Assembly: GCF_003797765.1 (NCBI RefSeq)
Contig: NZ_RKMB01000010.1
Location: 1 to 64,000, forward strand
Length of the DNA stretch: 64,000 bases
DNA from: Ramlibacter sp. WS9
Lineage (GTDB): Bacteria > Pseudomonadota > Gammaproteobacteria > Burkholderiales > Burkholderiaceae_C
Reading direction: 5' to 3'
Shown here: positions 19,749 to 28,920 of the stretch, in pieces
Layout: each line of letters begins with the position of its first letter
Position numbering within the stretch: position 1 is the first letter of the stretch
Notes under the pieces: model-generated
Told to the model about the DNA's origin: nothing
The model's input: only the letters and a program-made list of their open reading frames with translations
Databases searched by the model: none
Position numbers and translations under genes: made by a program

Positions 19749-20623
19749 AGGAAAGCAAGAACAACGACGCATCGCAGGGCATGGACTTCCTGCAGTCCAT
19801 GCCGCGCCGCTGGGTGACGCTTTACATCCCGATCGTGCTGTTCGTGATCGTGCTGCTGTTCCCGTTCTACTGGATGGCGATCACCTCGTTCAAGCCCGAC
19901 AGTGAGTTGCTGTCTCGCAGCGGCAACCCGTTCTGGATCATCGGCCCGACGTTCGCGCACTTCGAGAAGCTGCTGTTCAAGACCGAGTACCCGGCCTGGC
20001 TGTGGAACACCGTGATCGTGTCGGTGGTGTCGACCGTGATCTCACTGGTGGCCTCGATCCTGGCGGCCTATGCCATCGAACGGCTGCGCTTCCAGGGCGC
20101 GAAGCCGGCGGGCGGGGCGATCTTCCTGGCGTACCTCGTGCCGCCATCCATCCTGTTCATCCCACTGGCCGCGATCGTGGTGAAGCTGGGGCTCTTCGAC
20201 AGCCGGATGGCGCTGATCCTCACGTACCCGACCTTCCTGATTCCGTTCTCGACGTGGCTGCTCATGGGGTACTTCCGGTCGATTCCCTACGAGCTGGAAG
20301 AGTGCGCGCTGATCGATGGGGCCACGCGCTGGCAGATCCTGGTGAAGATCGTGCTGCCGCTGGCGGTGCCGGGCCTGATCTCCGCGGGCATCTTCGCATT
20401 CACGCTCAGCTGGAATGAATTCATCTACGCGCTGACCTTCGTCTCGTCCAGCGAGAACAAGACAGTGCCCGTGGGCGTGGTCACCGAGCTGGTGGAAGGC
20501 GATGTCTACCACTGGGGGCCGCTGATGGCGGGCGCGCTGCTCGGCTCGCTGCCGGTGGCTTTCGTCTATTCGTTCTTCGTCGAGTACTACGTCTCGGGCA
20601 TGACGGGGTCGGTGAAAGAGTAG
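19745..20623 (+). CDS. Sugar ABC transporter permease (MalG/UgpE type)
   Basis: 292 residues starting at GTG 19745, overlapping the previous stop (GTGA). Six membrane spans and the EAA loop EECALIDGATRWQILVKIVLPL. Last gene of the four-gene transporter operon. No sugar kinase or hydrolase follows; the catabolic genes are those on the other side of the divergent promoter. Confidence 0.93.
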   Translation: MKESKNNDASQGMDFLQSMPRRWVTLYIPIVLFVIVLLFPFYWMAITSFKPDSELLSRSGNPFWIIGPTFAHFEKLLFKTEYPAWLWNTVIVSVVSTVISLVASILAAYAIERLRFQGAKPAGGAIFLAYLVPPSILFIPLAAIVVKLGLFDSRMALILTYPTFLIPFSTWLLMGYFRSIPYELEECALIDGATRWQILVKIVLPLAVPGLISAGIFAFTLSWNEFIYALTFVSSSENKTVPVGVVTELVEGDVYHWGPLMAGALLGSLPVAFVYSFFVEYYVSGMTGSVKE

Positions 20624-20640
20624 CGCGGGCTGCGCTCCGG

Positions 20641-20671
20641 GCGGGTTGCTCCCATTTGGGACAATACCCGC
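20641..20671 (+). promoter_or_regulatory. Nested hairpin directly before the folC start codon
   Basis: GCGGGT (20641-20646) pairs with ACCCGC (20666-20671) and inside it TCCCA (20650-20654) pairs with TGGGA (20657-20661). The structure ends exactly at the ATG. No ribosome site is seen, so the segment is either part of a promoter giving a leaderless message (GACAAT at 20660-20665 as a -10) or a translational control element. Confidence 0.35.
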
Positions 20672-21955
20672 ATGGAAACCCTGCAAGACTGGCTGGCGCA
20701 CTGCGAACGGCTGCACCCCAAGACCATCGAACTCGGCCTGGAGCGCTCGCGCGCCGTGGCCGATCGCATGGGCTTGCGCTTCGAATGCCCCGTGATCACC
20801 GTGGCCGGCACCAACGGCAAGGGCTCGACCTGCGCGATGCTGGAAGCCATCGTGCAGCAGGCGGGCTGGCGCAGCGGCGTCTTCACTTCGCCGCACCTGG
20901 TGCACTTCGAGGAGCGCTGCCGCATCCATGGCGAAACGGTGAAGGCGCAGGAGCTGGTGCCGCATTTCGCGCGGGTGGAGGAGGCGCGGGGCGACATATC
21001 GCTCAGCTACTTCGAGTTCACGTCGCTCGCGATCATGAGCCTGCTGGCCGCGTCGAAGCTCGATGTTGCCATCCTCGAAGTGGGCCTGGGCGGTCGCCTC
21101 GACATGGTCAACATCATCGACACCGACTGCGCGATCATCACCAGCATCGACCTGGACCACATGGACTACCTGGGGCCGGACCGCGAGAGCATCGGCCGCG
21201 AAAAGGCCGGCATCATGCGCACCGGCAAACCCGCCATCGTCGGCGACCCGGTGCCGCCGCAAAGTGTGATCGACCGCGCCTTGGAGATCGGTGCGGACCT
21301 GTGGACGCTGGGCCGCGACTTCAATTTCTCCGGAGACAAGCAGCAGTGGGGTTGGGCCGGGCGCGGCAGGCGATACGCCGGGCTGGCCTATCCGGCATTG
21401 CGCGGCGCCAACCAGTTGATCAACGCTTCGGGCGTGCTGGCTGCGCTGGAGTCGCTGCGCGACAAGCTGCCGGTCACGGCGCAGGCGGTCCGCAACGGGC
21501 TGGCCCTGGTGGAATTGCCGGGCCGCTTCCAGATCGTGCCCGGCCAGCCGGCGCTGGTGCTGGATGTGGCGCATAACCCGCATTCCGTCGCGGCGCTGGC
21601 GGCGAATCTCGACGCCATGGGTTTCTTTCCCACCACGCACGCCGTGTTCGGCGCGATGGCCGACAAGGATCTGGCGCCCATGCTCAAGAAGATGGGGCCC
21701 CTGGTCGATCGCTGGTACTTCACGGACCTGCCAACGCCCCGCGCCGAAACGGCCGCCAACCTCCAAACCCAGTGGCAGGCGCAGGAAAAGCGGAGCGACG
21801 TGGCTGCGAGCACCCACTCCGCGCCCATGGAAGCGTTCAACGCCGCGGTCGCCGCGGCGGACCCCGCTGATAGAATCGTCGTCTTCGGATCGTTCTACAC
21901 GGTGGGGGGCGTTCTGGAGCACGGCGTGCCCCGACTCCAGGCCAAACATCTGTAG
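20672..21955 (+). CDS. folC: Bifunctional folylpolyglutamate/dihydrofolate synthase
   Basis: 427 residues of the Mur-ligase type: ATP loop VAGTNGKGSTCAML at 43-56, the HLVHFEERCRI block, EVGLGGRLDMVN and DLDHMDYLG, and the C-terminal domain with VLDVAHNPHS. Adds glutamate to dihydropteroate and folates in the cytoplasm. It heads a row folC - SPOR - cvpA - purF - metZ with short gaps that is typical of Burkholderiales. Confidence 0.95.
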   Translation: METLQDWLAHCERLHPKTIELGLERSRAVADRMGLRFECPVITVAGTNGKGSTCAMLEAIVQQAGWRSGVFTSPHLVHFEERCRIHGETVKAQELVPHFARVEEARGDISLSYFEFTSLAIMSLLAASKLDVAILEVGLGGRLDMVNIIDTDCAIITSIDLDHMDYLGPDRESIGREKAGIMRTGKPAIVGDPVPPQSVIDRALEIGADLWTLGRDFNFSGDKQQWGWAGRGRRYAGLAYPALRGANQLINASGVLAALESLRDKLPVTAQAVRNGLALVELPGRFQIVPGQPALVLDVAHNPHSVAALAANLDAMGFFPTTHAVFGAMADKDLAPMLKKMGPLVDRWYFTDLPTPRAETAANLQTQWQAQEKRSDVAASTHSAPMEAFNAAVAAADPADRIVVFGSFYTVGGVLEHGVPRLQAKHL

Positions 21956-21981
21956 GCCCAGCCCCCACAGCGACAGGTTTC

Positions 21982-22704
21982 ATGGCCTTTTTCAAAATGC
22001 GCAAAGGTGGCGACGAGCCGGCAGCCACCCGCTCCCAGCCCGAAAGTATCGAGGCGATGCGCAAGCGCGCCAGGCACCGCCTCATCGGCGCCGGCGTGCT
22101 GGTGCTGTTGGGCGTGATCGGCTTCCCGCTGCTGTTCGACACCCAGCCCCGGCCGATCGCGGTCGACATCCCCATCGAGATTCCGGACCGCAACAAGGTC
22201 AAGCCTTTGGCCGCGCCCGCTCAGCCCGCCGCCGCGCAAGCGCCTGCTGTGTCCGGCCCGGTGACAGTGGCATCCGCGCCCGCGAAGGAAACGCCGGCGC
22301 CGCCGCCTGAAAAGGTGGCCGAAGCGGCGTCCGCCAAGCCGGAACCCAAGGCAGAGGCCAAGCCCGAGCCGAAGCCGGAGCCGAAACCCGACGCCAAGGT
22401 GGCGGCCAAATCCGATGACGGCGCCAAGGCCAAGGCCCTGCTCGAAGGCAAGGAAGCCGCGGCCGCCGCAGCCGAAGGGCGTTTTGTCGTCCAGGTCGGC
22501 GCCTTCGCCGATGCCACCAAGGCCCGCGAAACGCGCCTGAAGGTGGAAAAAGCCGGCCTCAAGACCTATACCAACGTGGCCGAGACCAAGGAAGGCAAGC
22601 GCATCCGCGTGCGGGTGGGGCCTTTCGGAAGCAAGGCAGAGGCGGACAAGGCGGCGGACAAGATCAAGGGGCTGGATTTACCGGCCAACATCCTCACCTT
22701 GTAA
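21982..22704 (+). CDS. SPOR-domain cell-division protein (DedD-like)
   Basis: 240 residues. Short cytoplasmic N-terminus, one membrane span at about 35-54, a Pro/Lys/Glu/Ala-rich periplasmic linker (about 85-160) and a C-terminal SPOR domain (about 166-240, FVVQVGAFADATKARETRLKV to LPANILTL) that binds denuded peptidoglycan at the septum. Same place between folC and cvpA as DedD in many proteobacteria. Confidence 0.9.
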   Translation: MAFFKMRKGGDEPAATRSQPESIEAMRKRARHRLIGAGVLVLLGVIGFPLLFDTQPRPIAVDIPIEIPDRNKVKPLAAPAQPAAAQAPAVSGPVTVASAPAKETPAPPPEKVAEAASAKPEPKAEAKPEPKPEPKPDAKVAAKSDDGAKAKALLEGKEAAAAAAEGRFVVQVGAFADATKARETRLKVEKAGLKTYTNVAETKEGKRIRVRVGPFGSKAEADKAADKIKGLDLPANILTL

Positions 22705-22717
22705 GAGTCGCTCCCGG

Positions 22718-23206
22718 ATGGCCGCACTGGATTGGATTTTTGCCGGCGTGTTGGCGCTGTCGCTGCTGCTGGGTGCGTGGCGCGGGCTCGTATACGAGGT
22801 GTTGTCGGTGATGAGCTGGATCGCGGCCTTCATCGTCGCGCAGTGGCTGGCGCCGGATGCGGCGGCCTGGCTGCCGATGAAGGGCTCGGCCGAACCGATC
22901 CGCTATGCCGCGGGGTTCGTGCTGGTGTTCATCGCGGTGGTGTTCGCGGGGGCGCTGCTGGCCTGGGTGACCAAGAAGCTGGTCGAGGCCGTGGGCCTGC
23001 GGCCGGTCGACCGCCTACTGGGCGCGGTGTTCGGTTTGCTCCGCGGGGCCGTGCTGCTGATGGCACTGGCCGTGGTGGTCCACATGACACCGCTCAAGAG
23101 CGGCGAATGGTGGAAGGAGTCGCAGGGCGCGGTCATGGCCGTGGTCGCGCTCAAGAGTTTGAAGCCGGTGTTGCCCGAGCGTTTTGGGCACTACCTGCCG
23201 GGTTAG
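22718..23206 (+). CDS. cvpA: CvpA family membrane protein
   Basis: 162 residues, four membrane spans; N-terminus LDWIFAGVLALSLLLGAWRGL and the LRPVDRLLGAVFGLLRGAVL block are family hallmarks. CvpA is linked to colicin V export and envelope stability. Begins 13 bp after the SPOR gene stop and lies just upstream of purF as in E. coli. Confidence 0.92.
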   Translation: MAALDWIFAGVLALSLLLGAWRGLVYEVLSVMSWIAAFIVAQWLAPDAAAWLPMKGSAEPIRYAAGFVLVFIAVVFAGALLAWVTKKLVEAVGLRPVDRLLGAVFGLLRGAVLLMALAVVVHMTPLKSGEWWKESQGAVMAVVALKSLKPVLPERFGHYLPG

Positions 23207-23235
23207 CAAGAGCAGTACGAAAAGCGAGCATCAAC

Positions 23236-24744
23236 ATGTGTGGAATCGTCGGCGTCGTCAGTGGCGCGCCAGTCAACCAGCTGATCTACGACGCGCTGCT
23301 GCTCCTGCAGCACCGCGGCCAGGACGCGGCCGGCATCGTCACGCAGCAAGAGCGCAAGTTCTTCATGCACAAGGCCAAGGGCATGGTGCGCGACGTGTTC
23401 CGCACACGCAACATGCGCGCCTTGCCGGGCAGCGCCGGCCTGGGCCAGGTGCGCTACCCGACCGCGGGCAATGCGTACAGCGAAGAAGAGGCACAGCCCT
23501 TCTACGTCAACGCGCCTTTCGGCATCGTGCTGGTGCACAACGGCAACCTCACCAACGCGCAAGCGCTGAAGGCGGAACTGTTCACCACCGACCATCGCCA
23601 CATCAACACCGAGAGCGATTCGGAAGTCCTGCTGAATGTGTTCGCGCACGAACTGGAAAAATCCACCCGCGGCGTCCCGCTGCAGCCGGAAGACGTTTTC
23701 ACCGCCGTCAAGAACGTGCACCGCCGCGTGCGCGGCTCCTACGCTGTCATCGCGATGATTGCCGGCCATGGCGTGCTGGCGTTCCGCGACCCGTTCGGTA
23801 TCCGTCCACTGTCGATGGGCCGCAGCAGCGACGGCGCGGTGATGCTGGCCAGCGAAACGGTTGCGCTGGAAGGCACGGGCCATGTGTTCGAGCGCCACGT
23901 GGCGCCGGGCGAGGCGGTGTTCGTCGACCTGCAAGGCAAGGTCCACTCGCAGCAATGCGCGGATTCGCCCAAGCTCAACCCCTGCATTTTCGAATACGTC
24001 TACCTGGCGCGGCCCGACTCCGTGCTGGACGGCATCTCGGTCTACCAGGCGCGCCTGAACCTGGGCGAGGCGCTGGCCAAGCGCGTCGTCTCCACGGTGC
24101 CGCCCAACGAGATCGACGTGATCATCCCGATCCCCGAGTCCAGCCGACCCAGCGCCACACAATTGGCGCACCTGCTGGGCATTCCGTACCGCGAAGGCTT
24201 CGTCAAGAACCGCTACGTCGGCCGCACCTTCATCATGCCGGGGCAGGGCGTGCGCAAGAAGTCCGTGCGCCAGAAGCTCAACGTGATCGCCAGCGAATTC
24301 AAGGGCCGCAACGTGATGTTGGTCGACGACTCCATTGTGCGTGGCACCACCAGCCGCGAGATCGTGCAGATGGCGCGCGACGCCGGCGCCAAGAAGGTCT
24401 ACCTGGCCAGCGCGGCACCGCCGGTGCGTTATCCCAATGTCTACGGCATCGACATGCCCACCTCCAGCGAGTTGGTGGCCCACGGCCGCACCATCGATGA
24501 GATTCGCGAGATCATCGGCTGCGACGCGCTGATCTACCAGGATGTGGACGGCATGAAGCGCGCCATTGGCTCGCTCAACCCCAAGCTCGACGGCTTCGAC
24601 GCGTCCTGCTTCGATGGCGTCTACGTCACGGGCGACATCAACGCCGGCGACATCGAGCGCATCAACGAAGCGCGCGTTGGCCAACAAGACCCGCAGGAAG
24701 ACGACACCTCGCGGCTCGCGCTGCCCAACGCCCAGGACGCGTGA
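23236..24744 (+). CDS. purF: Amidophosphoribosyltransferase
   Basis: 502 residues. The N-terminal nucleophile Cys2 (MCGIVGVVS) begins the glutaminase domain; the PRPP site MLVDDSIVRGTTS lies in the C-terminal phosphoribosyltransferase domain. Catalyses the first committed step of purine synthesis. The start is fixed by the required Cys2; a longer frame upstream is not used. Confidence 0.97.
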   Translation: MCGIVGVVSGAPVNQLIYDALLLLQHRGQDAAGIVTQQERKFFMHKAKGMVRDVFRTRNMRALPGSAGLGQVRYPTAGNAYSEEEAQPFYVNAPFGIVLVHNGNLTNAQALKAELFTTDHRHINTESDSEVLLNVFAHELEKSTRGVPLQPEDVFTAVKNVHRRVRGSYAVIAMIAGHGVLAFRDPFGIRPLSMGRSSDGAVMLASETVALEGTGHVFERHVAPGEAVFVDLQGKVHSQQCADSPKLNPCIFEYVYLARPDSVLDGISVYQARLNLGEALAKRVVSTVPPNEIDVIIPIPESSRPSATQLAHLLGIPYREGFVKNRYVGRTFIMPGQGVRKKSVRQKLNVIASEFKGRNVMLVDDSIVRGTTSREIVQMARDAGAKKVYLASAAPPVRYPNVYGIDMPTSSELVAHGRTIDEIREIIGCDALIYQDVDGMKRAIGSLNPKLDGFDASCFDGVYVTGDINAGDIERINEARVGQQDPQEDDTSRLALPNAQDA

Positions 24745-25958
24745 CAGTGGCAGAGGAGAGACTCCCGCCCGGCCTGCACCGCGACACCCTCGCGGTGCGT
24801 GCGGCCGTGGACAAGAGCCAGTACAGCGAGAACTCCGAGGCGCTGTACCTCACGTCCAGCTTCACCCAGCCCGACAGCGAAACGGCCGCGCGCCGCTTCG
24901 CCGGCGAGGAAGAGGGCTACATCTACTCGCGCTTCACAAACCCCACCGTCGCCAGCATGGAAAAGCGCCTCGCCGCGCTGGAAGGCATGGAAGACGCCAT
25001 CGCCACGTCCAGCGGCATGAGTGCCATCCTGCTGTTGTGCATGGGGCTGTTGAAGGCCGGCGACCACGTCGTGTGTTCGCAGTCGGTGTTCGGTTCCACC
25101 ATCAAGTTGATCGGCACGGAATTCGGCAAGTTCGGCGTGGAGAGTTCGTTTGTCTCGCAGACCGACGTGGCCGAGTGGAAGGCAGCGATCAAACCCAACA
25201 CCAAGCTGCTGTTCGCCGAAACACCGACGAATCCGCTGACGGATGTGTGCGACATCCGCGCGCTGGCCGACGTGGCGCACAACGCGGGTGCGCTGCTCGC
25301 CGTCGACAATTGCTTTTGCTCGCCGGCGTTGCAGCAGCCTGCGAAGTTCGGCGCCGACATCGTCATCCACTCCGGCACCAAGTACCTGGACGGGCAAGGC
25401 CGCGTCATCGCGGGTGCGCTGGTCGGCCCGGAGAAGCTGATCAAGGACAAGTTCATCCCCGTGATGCGCAGCGCCGGCATGAGCCTGTCGCCTTTCAACG
25501 CGTGGGTCGTGCTCAAGGGCATGGAGACGCTGGGCATTCGCATGGAAGCGCAGTCGCAGCGCGCGCTGGAACTGGCGCAGTGGCTGGAAGCCCACCCGAA
25601 AGTCGGGCGCGTCTACTACCCCGGCCTCAAGAGCCACGGGCAGCATGAACTGGCGATGGCGCAGCAGTCGGGCCGTGGCGGCGCCGTCGTCTCGTTCGAC
25701 GTGAAGGCCGGCGACGCCGACACGGCGCGGAAGAACGCCTTCCATGTCGTCGACGCGACGCAGCTCATGTCCGTCACCGCCAACCTCGGCGACGTGAAGA
25801 CCATCATCACCCACCCGGCCAGCACCTCGCACGGCCGTCTGACCGAGCAGCAGCGCACGGCCGCCGGCATTCGCCAGAACCTCATCCGCGTGGCGGTGGG
25901 GCTGGAACATCTCGATGACTTGAAGGCCGATCTTTCGCGCGGCCTGGATACTCTTTAG
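24741..25958 (+). CDS. metZ: O-succinylhomoserine sulfhydrylase
   Basis: 405 residues, PLP enzyme of the Cys/Met gamma family: YSRFTNPTVASMEKRLAALEG, the cofactor lysine in HSGTKYLDGQGRV, and the C-terminal HPASTSHGRLTEQQR. The MetZ branch makes homocysteine from O-succinylhomoserine and sulfide. Start is GTG 24741 with a 4-bp GTGA overlap with purF; GTG 24747 is a second possibility. Coupling to purF is common in this order. Confidence 0.92.
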   Translation: MTVAEERLPPGLHRDTLAVRAAVDKSQYSENSEALYLTSSFTQPDSETAARRFAGEEEGYIYSRFTNPTVASMEKRLAALEGMEDAIATSSGMSAILLLCMGLLKAGDHVVCSQSVFGSTIKLIGTEFGKFGVESSFVSQTDVAEWKAAIKPNTKLLFAETPTNPLTDVCDIRALADVAHNAGALLAVDNCFCSPALQQPAKFGADIVIHSGTKYLDGQGRVIAGALVGPEKLIKDKFIPVMRSAGMSLSPFNAWVVLKGMETLGIRMEAQSQRALELAQWLEAHPKVGRVYYPGLKSHGQHELAMAQQSGRGGAVVSFDVKAGDADTARKNAFHVVDATQLMSVTANLGDVKTIITHPASTSHGRLTEQQRTAAGIRQNLIRVAVGLEHLDDLKADLSRGLDTL

Positions 25959-25962
25959 ATTC

Positions 25963-26244
25963 TTACTCCCTCCCCCTCCGGGGGAGGGCAGGGGTGGGGG
26001 CACGGCGCGTGGCCTGTGCTGCATCGAAGCTGTGAAGGCGTCGGCGTTTTGCCGCTGACTCGGCGCGCAGCATGCCGTAACCGGATTCAATGCTGGTTCT
26101 GGCCACGCTGCGGCGCAGGCTGATGCGGATCAACGACCCATCCAACTCGACATCGAGTTCGGATCCGACCTTGATTCCCAGGGCCTTCCGAATGGAAGCC
26201 GGGATGACCACTTGGCCCTTGTTGGAAACGATCATGATGGTCAT
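25963..26244 (-). CDS. AbrB/MazE-fold antitoxin-like DNA-binding protein
   Basis: 93 residues from ATG 26244, which has a GGAGGAGG ribosome site. Residues 1-50 are a swapped-hairpin AbrB domain (IVSNKGQVVIPASIRKALGIKVGSELDVELDG). The next 30 residues are the usual toxin-binding tail, but the last ten (PTPALPRRGR) are encoded by the dispersed GC-hairpin repeat that also forms the intergenic stem, so the natural C-terminus has been replaced or extended by a repeat. No PIN or other toxin gene lies beside it. Confidence 0.78.
   Translation of the reverse strand: MTIMIVSNKGQVVIPASIRKALGIKVGSELDVELDGSLIRISLRRSVARTSIESGYGMLRAESAAKRRRLHSFDAAQATRRAPTPALPRRGRE
25968..25988. terminator. Strong GC hairpin between metZ and the AbrB gene
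   Basis: CCCTCCCCC (25968-25976) pairs perfectly with GGGGGAGGG (25980-25988) around a 3-nt loop. It is part of a widely dispersed CCCTCC/GGAGGG repeat and lies between converging genes, so it could stop transcription from both sides, although it has no U-tract. Confidence 0.4.
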
Positions 26245-26319
26245 GCGGAGCCTCCTCCCAGGTAGCGACTCGAGTGTAGTGCAGAGTGCCCACAGCACGC
26301 CCTAACTAGAATGACGCCC

Positions 26320-27726
26320 ATGACAACCCGCACCCGCTTCGCCCCGTCCCCCACGGGCTTCATCCACCTGGGCAACATCCGCTCGGCCCTGTATCCCTGG
26401 GCGTTCGCCCGCGCCACCGGCGGCAAGTTCATCCTGCGCATCGAAGACACCGACGTCGAACGCTCGTCGCAGGAGGCGGTGGACGTGATCATCGAAGGCA
26501 TGGCCTGGCTGGGGCTGGGCCACGACGAAGGGCCGTTCTATCAGATGCAGCGCATGGAGCGCTACAAGGAAGTGCTGGCGGAGATGAAGGCCGCCGGCCT
26601 CGTTTATCCCTGCTACATGAGCATGGCCGAACTCGACGCGTTGCGCGAACGCCAGATGGCCGCGAAGGAAAAACCGCGCTACGACGGCACTTGGCGCCCC
26701 GAACCGGGCAAGACCTTGCCCGTGGTGCCCCAGGGCGTGCAGCCGGTGCTGCGCTTCAAGAACCCCATCGGCGGATCGGTGGTGTGGGAAGACAAGGTCA
26801 AGGGCCGCATCGAGATCAGCAACGACGAGCTGGACGACTTGGTGATCGCGCGGCCCGATGGCACGCCCACGTACAACTTCTGCGTGGTGGTCGACGACAT
26901 CGACATGACGATCACGCACGTGATCCGCGGCGACGACCACGTGAACAACACGCCGCGGCAGATCAACATCTTCCGCGCACTGGGCAAGGAGCCGCCGGTG
27001 TATGCGCACCTGCCGACGGTGCTGACCGAGACCGTGGACGAAAAAGGCGAGAAGCACGTCGGCAAGATGAGCAAACGCAGCGGCGCCAAGCCCGTCACGC
27101 AGTTTCGCGACGAAGGCTTCCTGCCCGAGGCGGTCGTCAACTACCTCGCGCGCCTGGGCTGGTCGCACGGCGACGCCGAGATCTTCAGCCGGCAGCAGTT
27201 CATCGAGTGGTTCAACCTGGATCACCTGGGCAAGAGCGCGGCGCAGTACGACGAAGCCAAGCTGCGCTGGGTCAACGCCCAGCACCTGAAGGCGATGGCC
27301 GACGAACCGTTGGCGCAACTCGTTGCGCAGCAGATGCGAAAGCGCGGCGTCGCGGCCGATGACCGCCTGCCCGCCATCTGCGCCTTGTTCAAGGACCGTT
27401 GCGACACGACGGTCGCCCTGGCCGAATGGGCCGCCAAGTTCTACACCCCGGTGGTGCCCAACCCAGACGAAGTGGCCAAGCACGTGGTCGAGGGCGTCCG
27501 CCCCGCAGTGAGCATGCTGGCGCGCATGCTGGAAGGCTGCCCCTGGGAGAAGGGCGCCATCACCGAGGCGATCAAGGAAGTGCTGCGCGCCACCGGCATG
27601 AAAATGCCGCAGCTGGCCATGCCGGTGCGGGTGCTGGTGATGGGCACGGCGCAGACGCCTTCGCTCGACGCGGTGCTGGCTTTGTGCGATCGCGACACGG
27701 TGGTTGAACGGTTGAAGGCGGCTTGA
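26320..27726 (+). CDS. gltX: Glutamyl-tRNA synthetase
   Basis: 468 residues from ATG 26320 (ATG 26311, three codons earlier, is also possible). Class I signature [19 protein letters not shown] near the N-terminus, [13 protein letters not shown], and the KMSKR loop GKMSKRSGA at about 250. It charges tRNA-Glu; fittingly a tRNA-Glu gene lies 180 bp downstream. Confidence 0.96.
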   Translation: MTTRTRFAPSPTGFIHLGNIRSALYPWAFARATGGKFILRIEDTDVERSSQEAVDVIIEGMAWLGLGHDEGPFYQMQRMERYKEVLAEMKAAGLVYPCYMSMAELDALRERQMAAKEKPRYDGTWRPEPGKTLPVVPQGVQPVLRFKNPIGGSVVWEDKVKGRIEISNDELDDLVIARPDGTPTYNFCVVVDDIDMTITHVIRGDDHVNNTPRQINIFRALGKEPPVYAHLPTVLTETVDEKGEKHVGKMSKRSGAKPVTQFRDEGFLPEAVVNYLARLGWSHGDAEIFSRQQFIEWFNLDHLGKSAAQYDEAKLRWVNAQHLKAMADEPLAQLVAQQMRKRGVAADDRLPAICALFKDRCDTTVALAEWAAKFYTPVVPNPDEVAKHVVEGVRPAVSMLARMLEGCPWEKGAITEAIKEVLRATGMKMPQLAMPVRVLVMGTAQTPSLDAVLALCDRDTVVERLKAA

Positions 27727-27739
27727 GAAAATTTCGGGC

Positions 27740-27755
27740 TATAATTCAAGGCTCG
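27740..27755 (+). promoter_or_regulatory. Probable promoter core of the tRNA operon
   Basis: A perfect TATAAT at 27740-27745 is followed by the GC-rich discriminator GCTCGG at 27751-27756, as expected for a stable-RNA promoter under stringent control. No -35 with good spacing is visible. It lies 50 bp upstream of tRNA-Ala. Confidence 0.45.
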
Positions 27756-27796
27756 GAAATTGACGGGGACTCGTAAGGACGGGGCCTGCCAATAAT

Positions 27797-27872
<76 letters not shown>

Positions 27873-27904
27873 CCGAAGTAAAGATCAGAGAAGATCACGG
27901 TTTT

Positions 27905-27980
27905 GACCCTATCGTCTAGAGGCCTAGGACATTACCCTTTCACGGTAAGTACCGGGGTTCGAATCCCCGTAGGGTCGCCA
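27905..27980 (+). tRNA. tRNA-Glu (TTC)
   Basis: 76 nt with encoded CCA. Acceptor GACCCTA pairs with TAGGGTC; anticodon stem TTACC/GGTAA with loop CTTTCAC gives anticodon TTC. T-arm GGGGTTCGAATCCCC. 32 nt downstream of tRNA-Ala. Confidence 0.96.
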
Positions 27981-28071
27981 AATTGCCCTGGCAAGTCAGA
28001 AATGACTCGCCGGGCGCGCCAAGGCAACAAGCCGGCAGCACTTGGCCCGTAAGGGCGAAAGCAGCCTACCA

Positions 28072-28148
28072 GGAGTGGTAGTTCAGTTGGTTAGAATACC
28101 GGCCTGTCACGCCGGGGGTCGCGGGTTCGAGTCCCGTCCACTCCGCCA
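28072..28148 (+). tRNA. tRNA-Asp (GTC)
   Basis: 77 nt with encoded CCA. Acceptor GGAGTGG pairs with CCACTCC; anticodon stem CCGGC/GCCGG with loop CTGTCAC gives GTC. T-arm GCGGGTTCGAGTCCCGT. Last of the three tRNA genes; the accessory island begins right after it, making its 3' end the likely integration site. Confidence 0.96.
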
Positions 28149-28180
28149 GAATATCTAAGTAAATCAATAACTTAGAAGCA

Positions 28181-28217
28181 CTAAAGCCCGACCTAAACAG
28201 TCGGGCTTTAGTCATTT
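28181..28217 (+). terminator. Rho-independent terminator of the tRNA operon
   Basis: Perfect 12-bp stem CTAAAGCCCGAC / GTCGGGCTTTAG (28181-28192 and 28200-28211) with a 7-nt loop, then TCATTTTT. The strongest intrinsic terminator in the window. Confidence 0.92.
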
Positions 28218-28638
28218 TTGGCCCCGCACTGTCCCCGTTTTGTCCCCGTCTGTGTCGCGTTGACTCGGCTTGAGTTGGCTTGTTGTGCCTTACTGTCCCC
28301 GTGGTGTCCCCGCGAACGGAAAATGACCTGCATCGTTTGTCAGGCGCCGACAGCATCGATATTCTTTGATCTGTTGAAGCCAGGTGCTTCATCTCGGCCG
28401 GCACTTGGCCGACATCAACGATGCAAAGGGCGCACTCAAACGCTCCTTGCTCCGGCAGGCGCAGCGCCTGTCCAACCTAGGGCTCGAGCGCAACAGCGCC
28501 GAATCGCCCACGTCTTGCGGCAGACATTTCGCCCGATGCCGGCACTGTGCACTCCGATGCACAGTGCTGCGCAGGCGATTCGCCGTTGGTTCATCCCAGA
28601 TTGGGGTGGTGCGCAACTAACGGTTCAAGGTGAATGTT
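28218..28638. other. Gene-free island edge after tRNA-Asp
   Basis: 421 bp without a convincing gene. The first 90 bp contain four spaced GTCCCC copies (28230-28310), a pattern often left by the 3' end of an integrase gene next to a tRNA, read on the minus strand; no catalytic residues survive, so this is only a possible remnant. A dyad GTGCACTCCGATGCAC lies near 28548-28563. Confidence 0.4.
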
Positions 28639-28920
28639 ATGGAGATGAGCATTGAGCAAGCGGGTGCGCTTGTGGACCTTCGGTACGTCGCTGGATTCTT
28701 GGGGCAGCCCCTTGACAGCGTACGCCGGTGGATTCATCAGCCCCCGCCCGGGTTTCCGCCGGTTGTGCGGATAGGGGTCAAAATTACGATCCGCAAGAGA
28801 CAATTGGAGTCTTGGGCCAGCGGCGAATTCTTCGCTGCGCCAGTCGTCGTCGAGGAAGTCGAAGTCGCGCCGGCGAGTAAAGCGCGTCGACGGGGCAGGC
28901 CGCGCAAGGTGCCAAAATGA
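28639..28920 (+). CDS. Excisionase/AlpA-like small DNA-binding protein
   Basis: 93 residues from ATG 28639 (AAGG site 8 nt before; GTG 28630 is possible). Residues 12-60 look like a MerR/AlpA-type winged helix-turn-helix (VAGFLGQPLDSVRRWI then IRKRQLESWASGEF), the usual form of excisionases and small prophage regulators. The C-terminus RRRGRPRKVPK is an AT-hook-like basic tail. Its place near the tRNA edge fits a recombination-directionality or regulatory factor of the lost integrative element. Confidence 0.6.
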   Translation: MEMSIEQAGALVDLRYVAGFLGQPLDSVRRWIHQPPPGFPPVVRIGVKITIRKRQLESWASGEFFAAPVVVEEVEVAPASKARRRGRPRKVPK

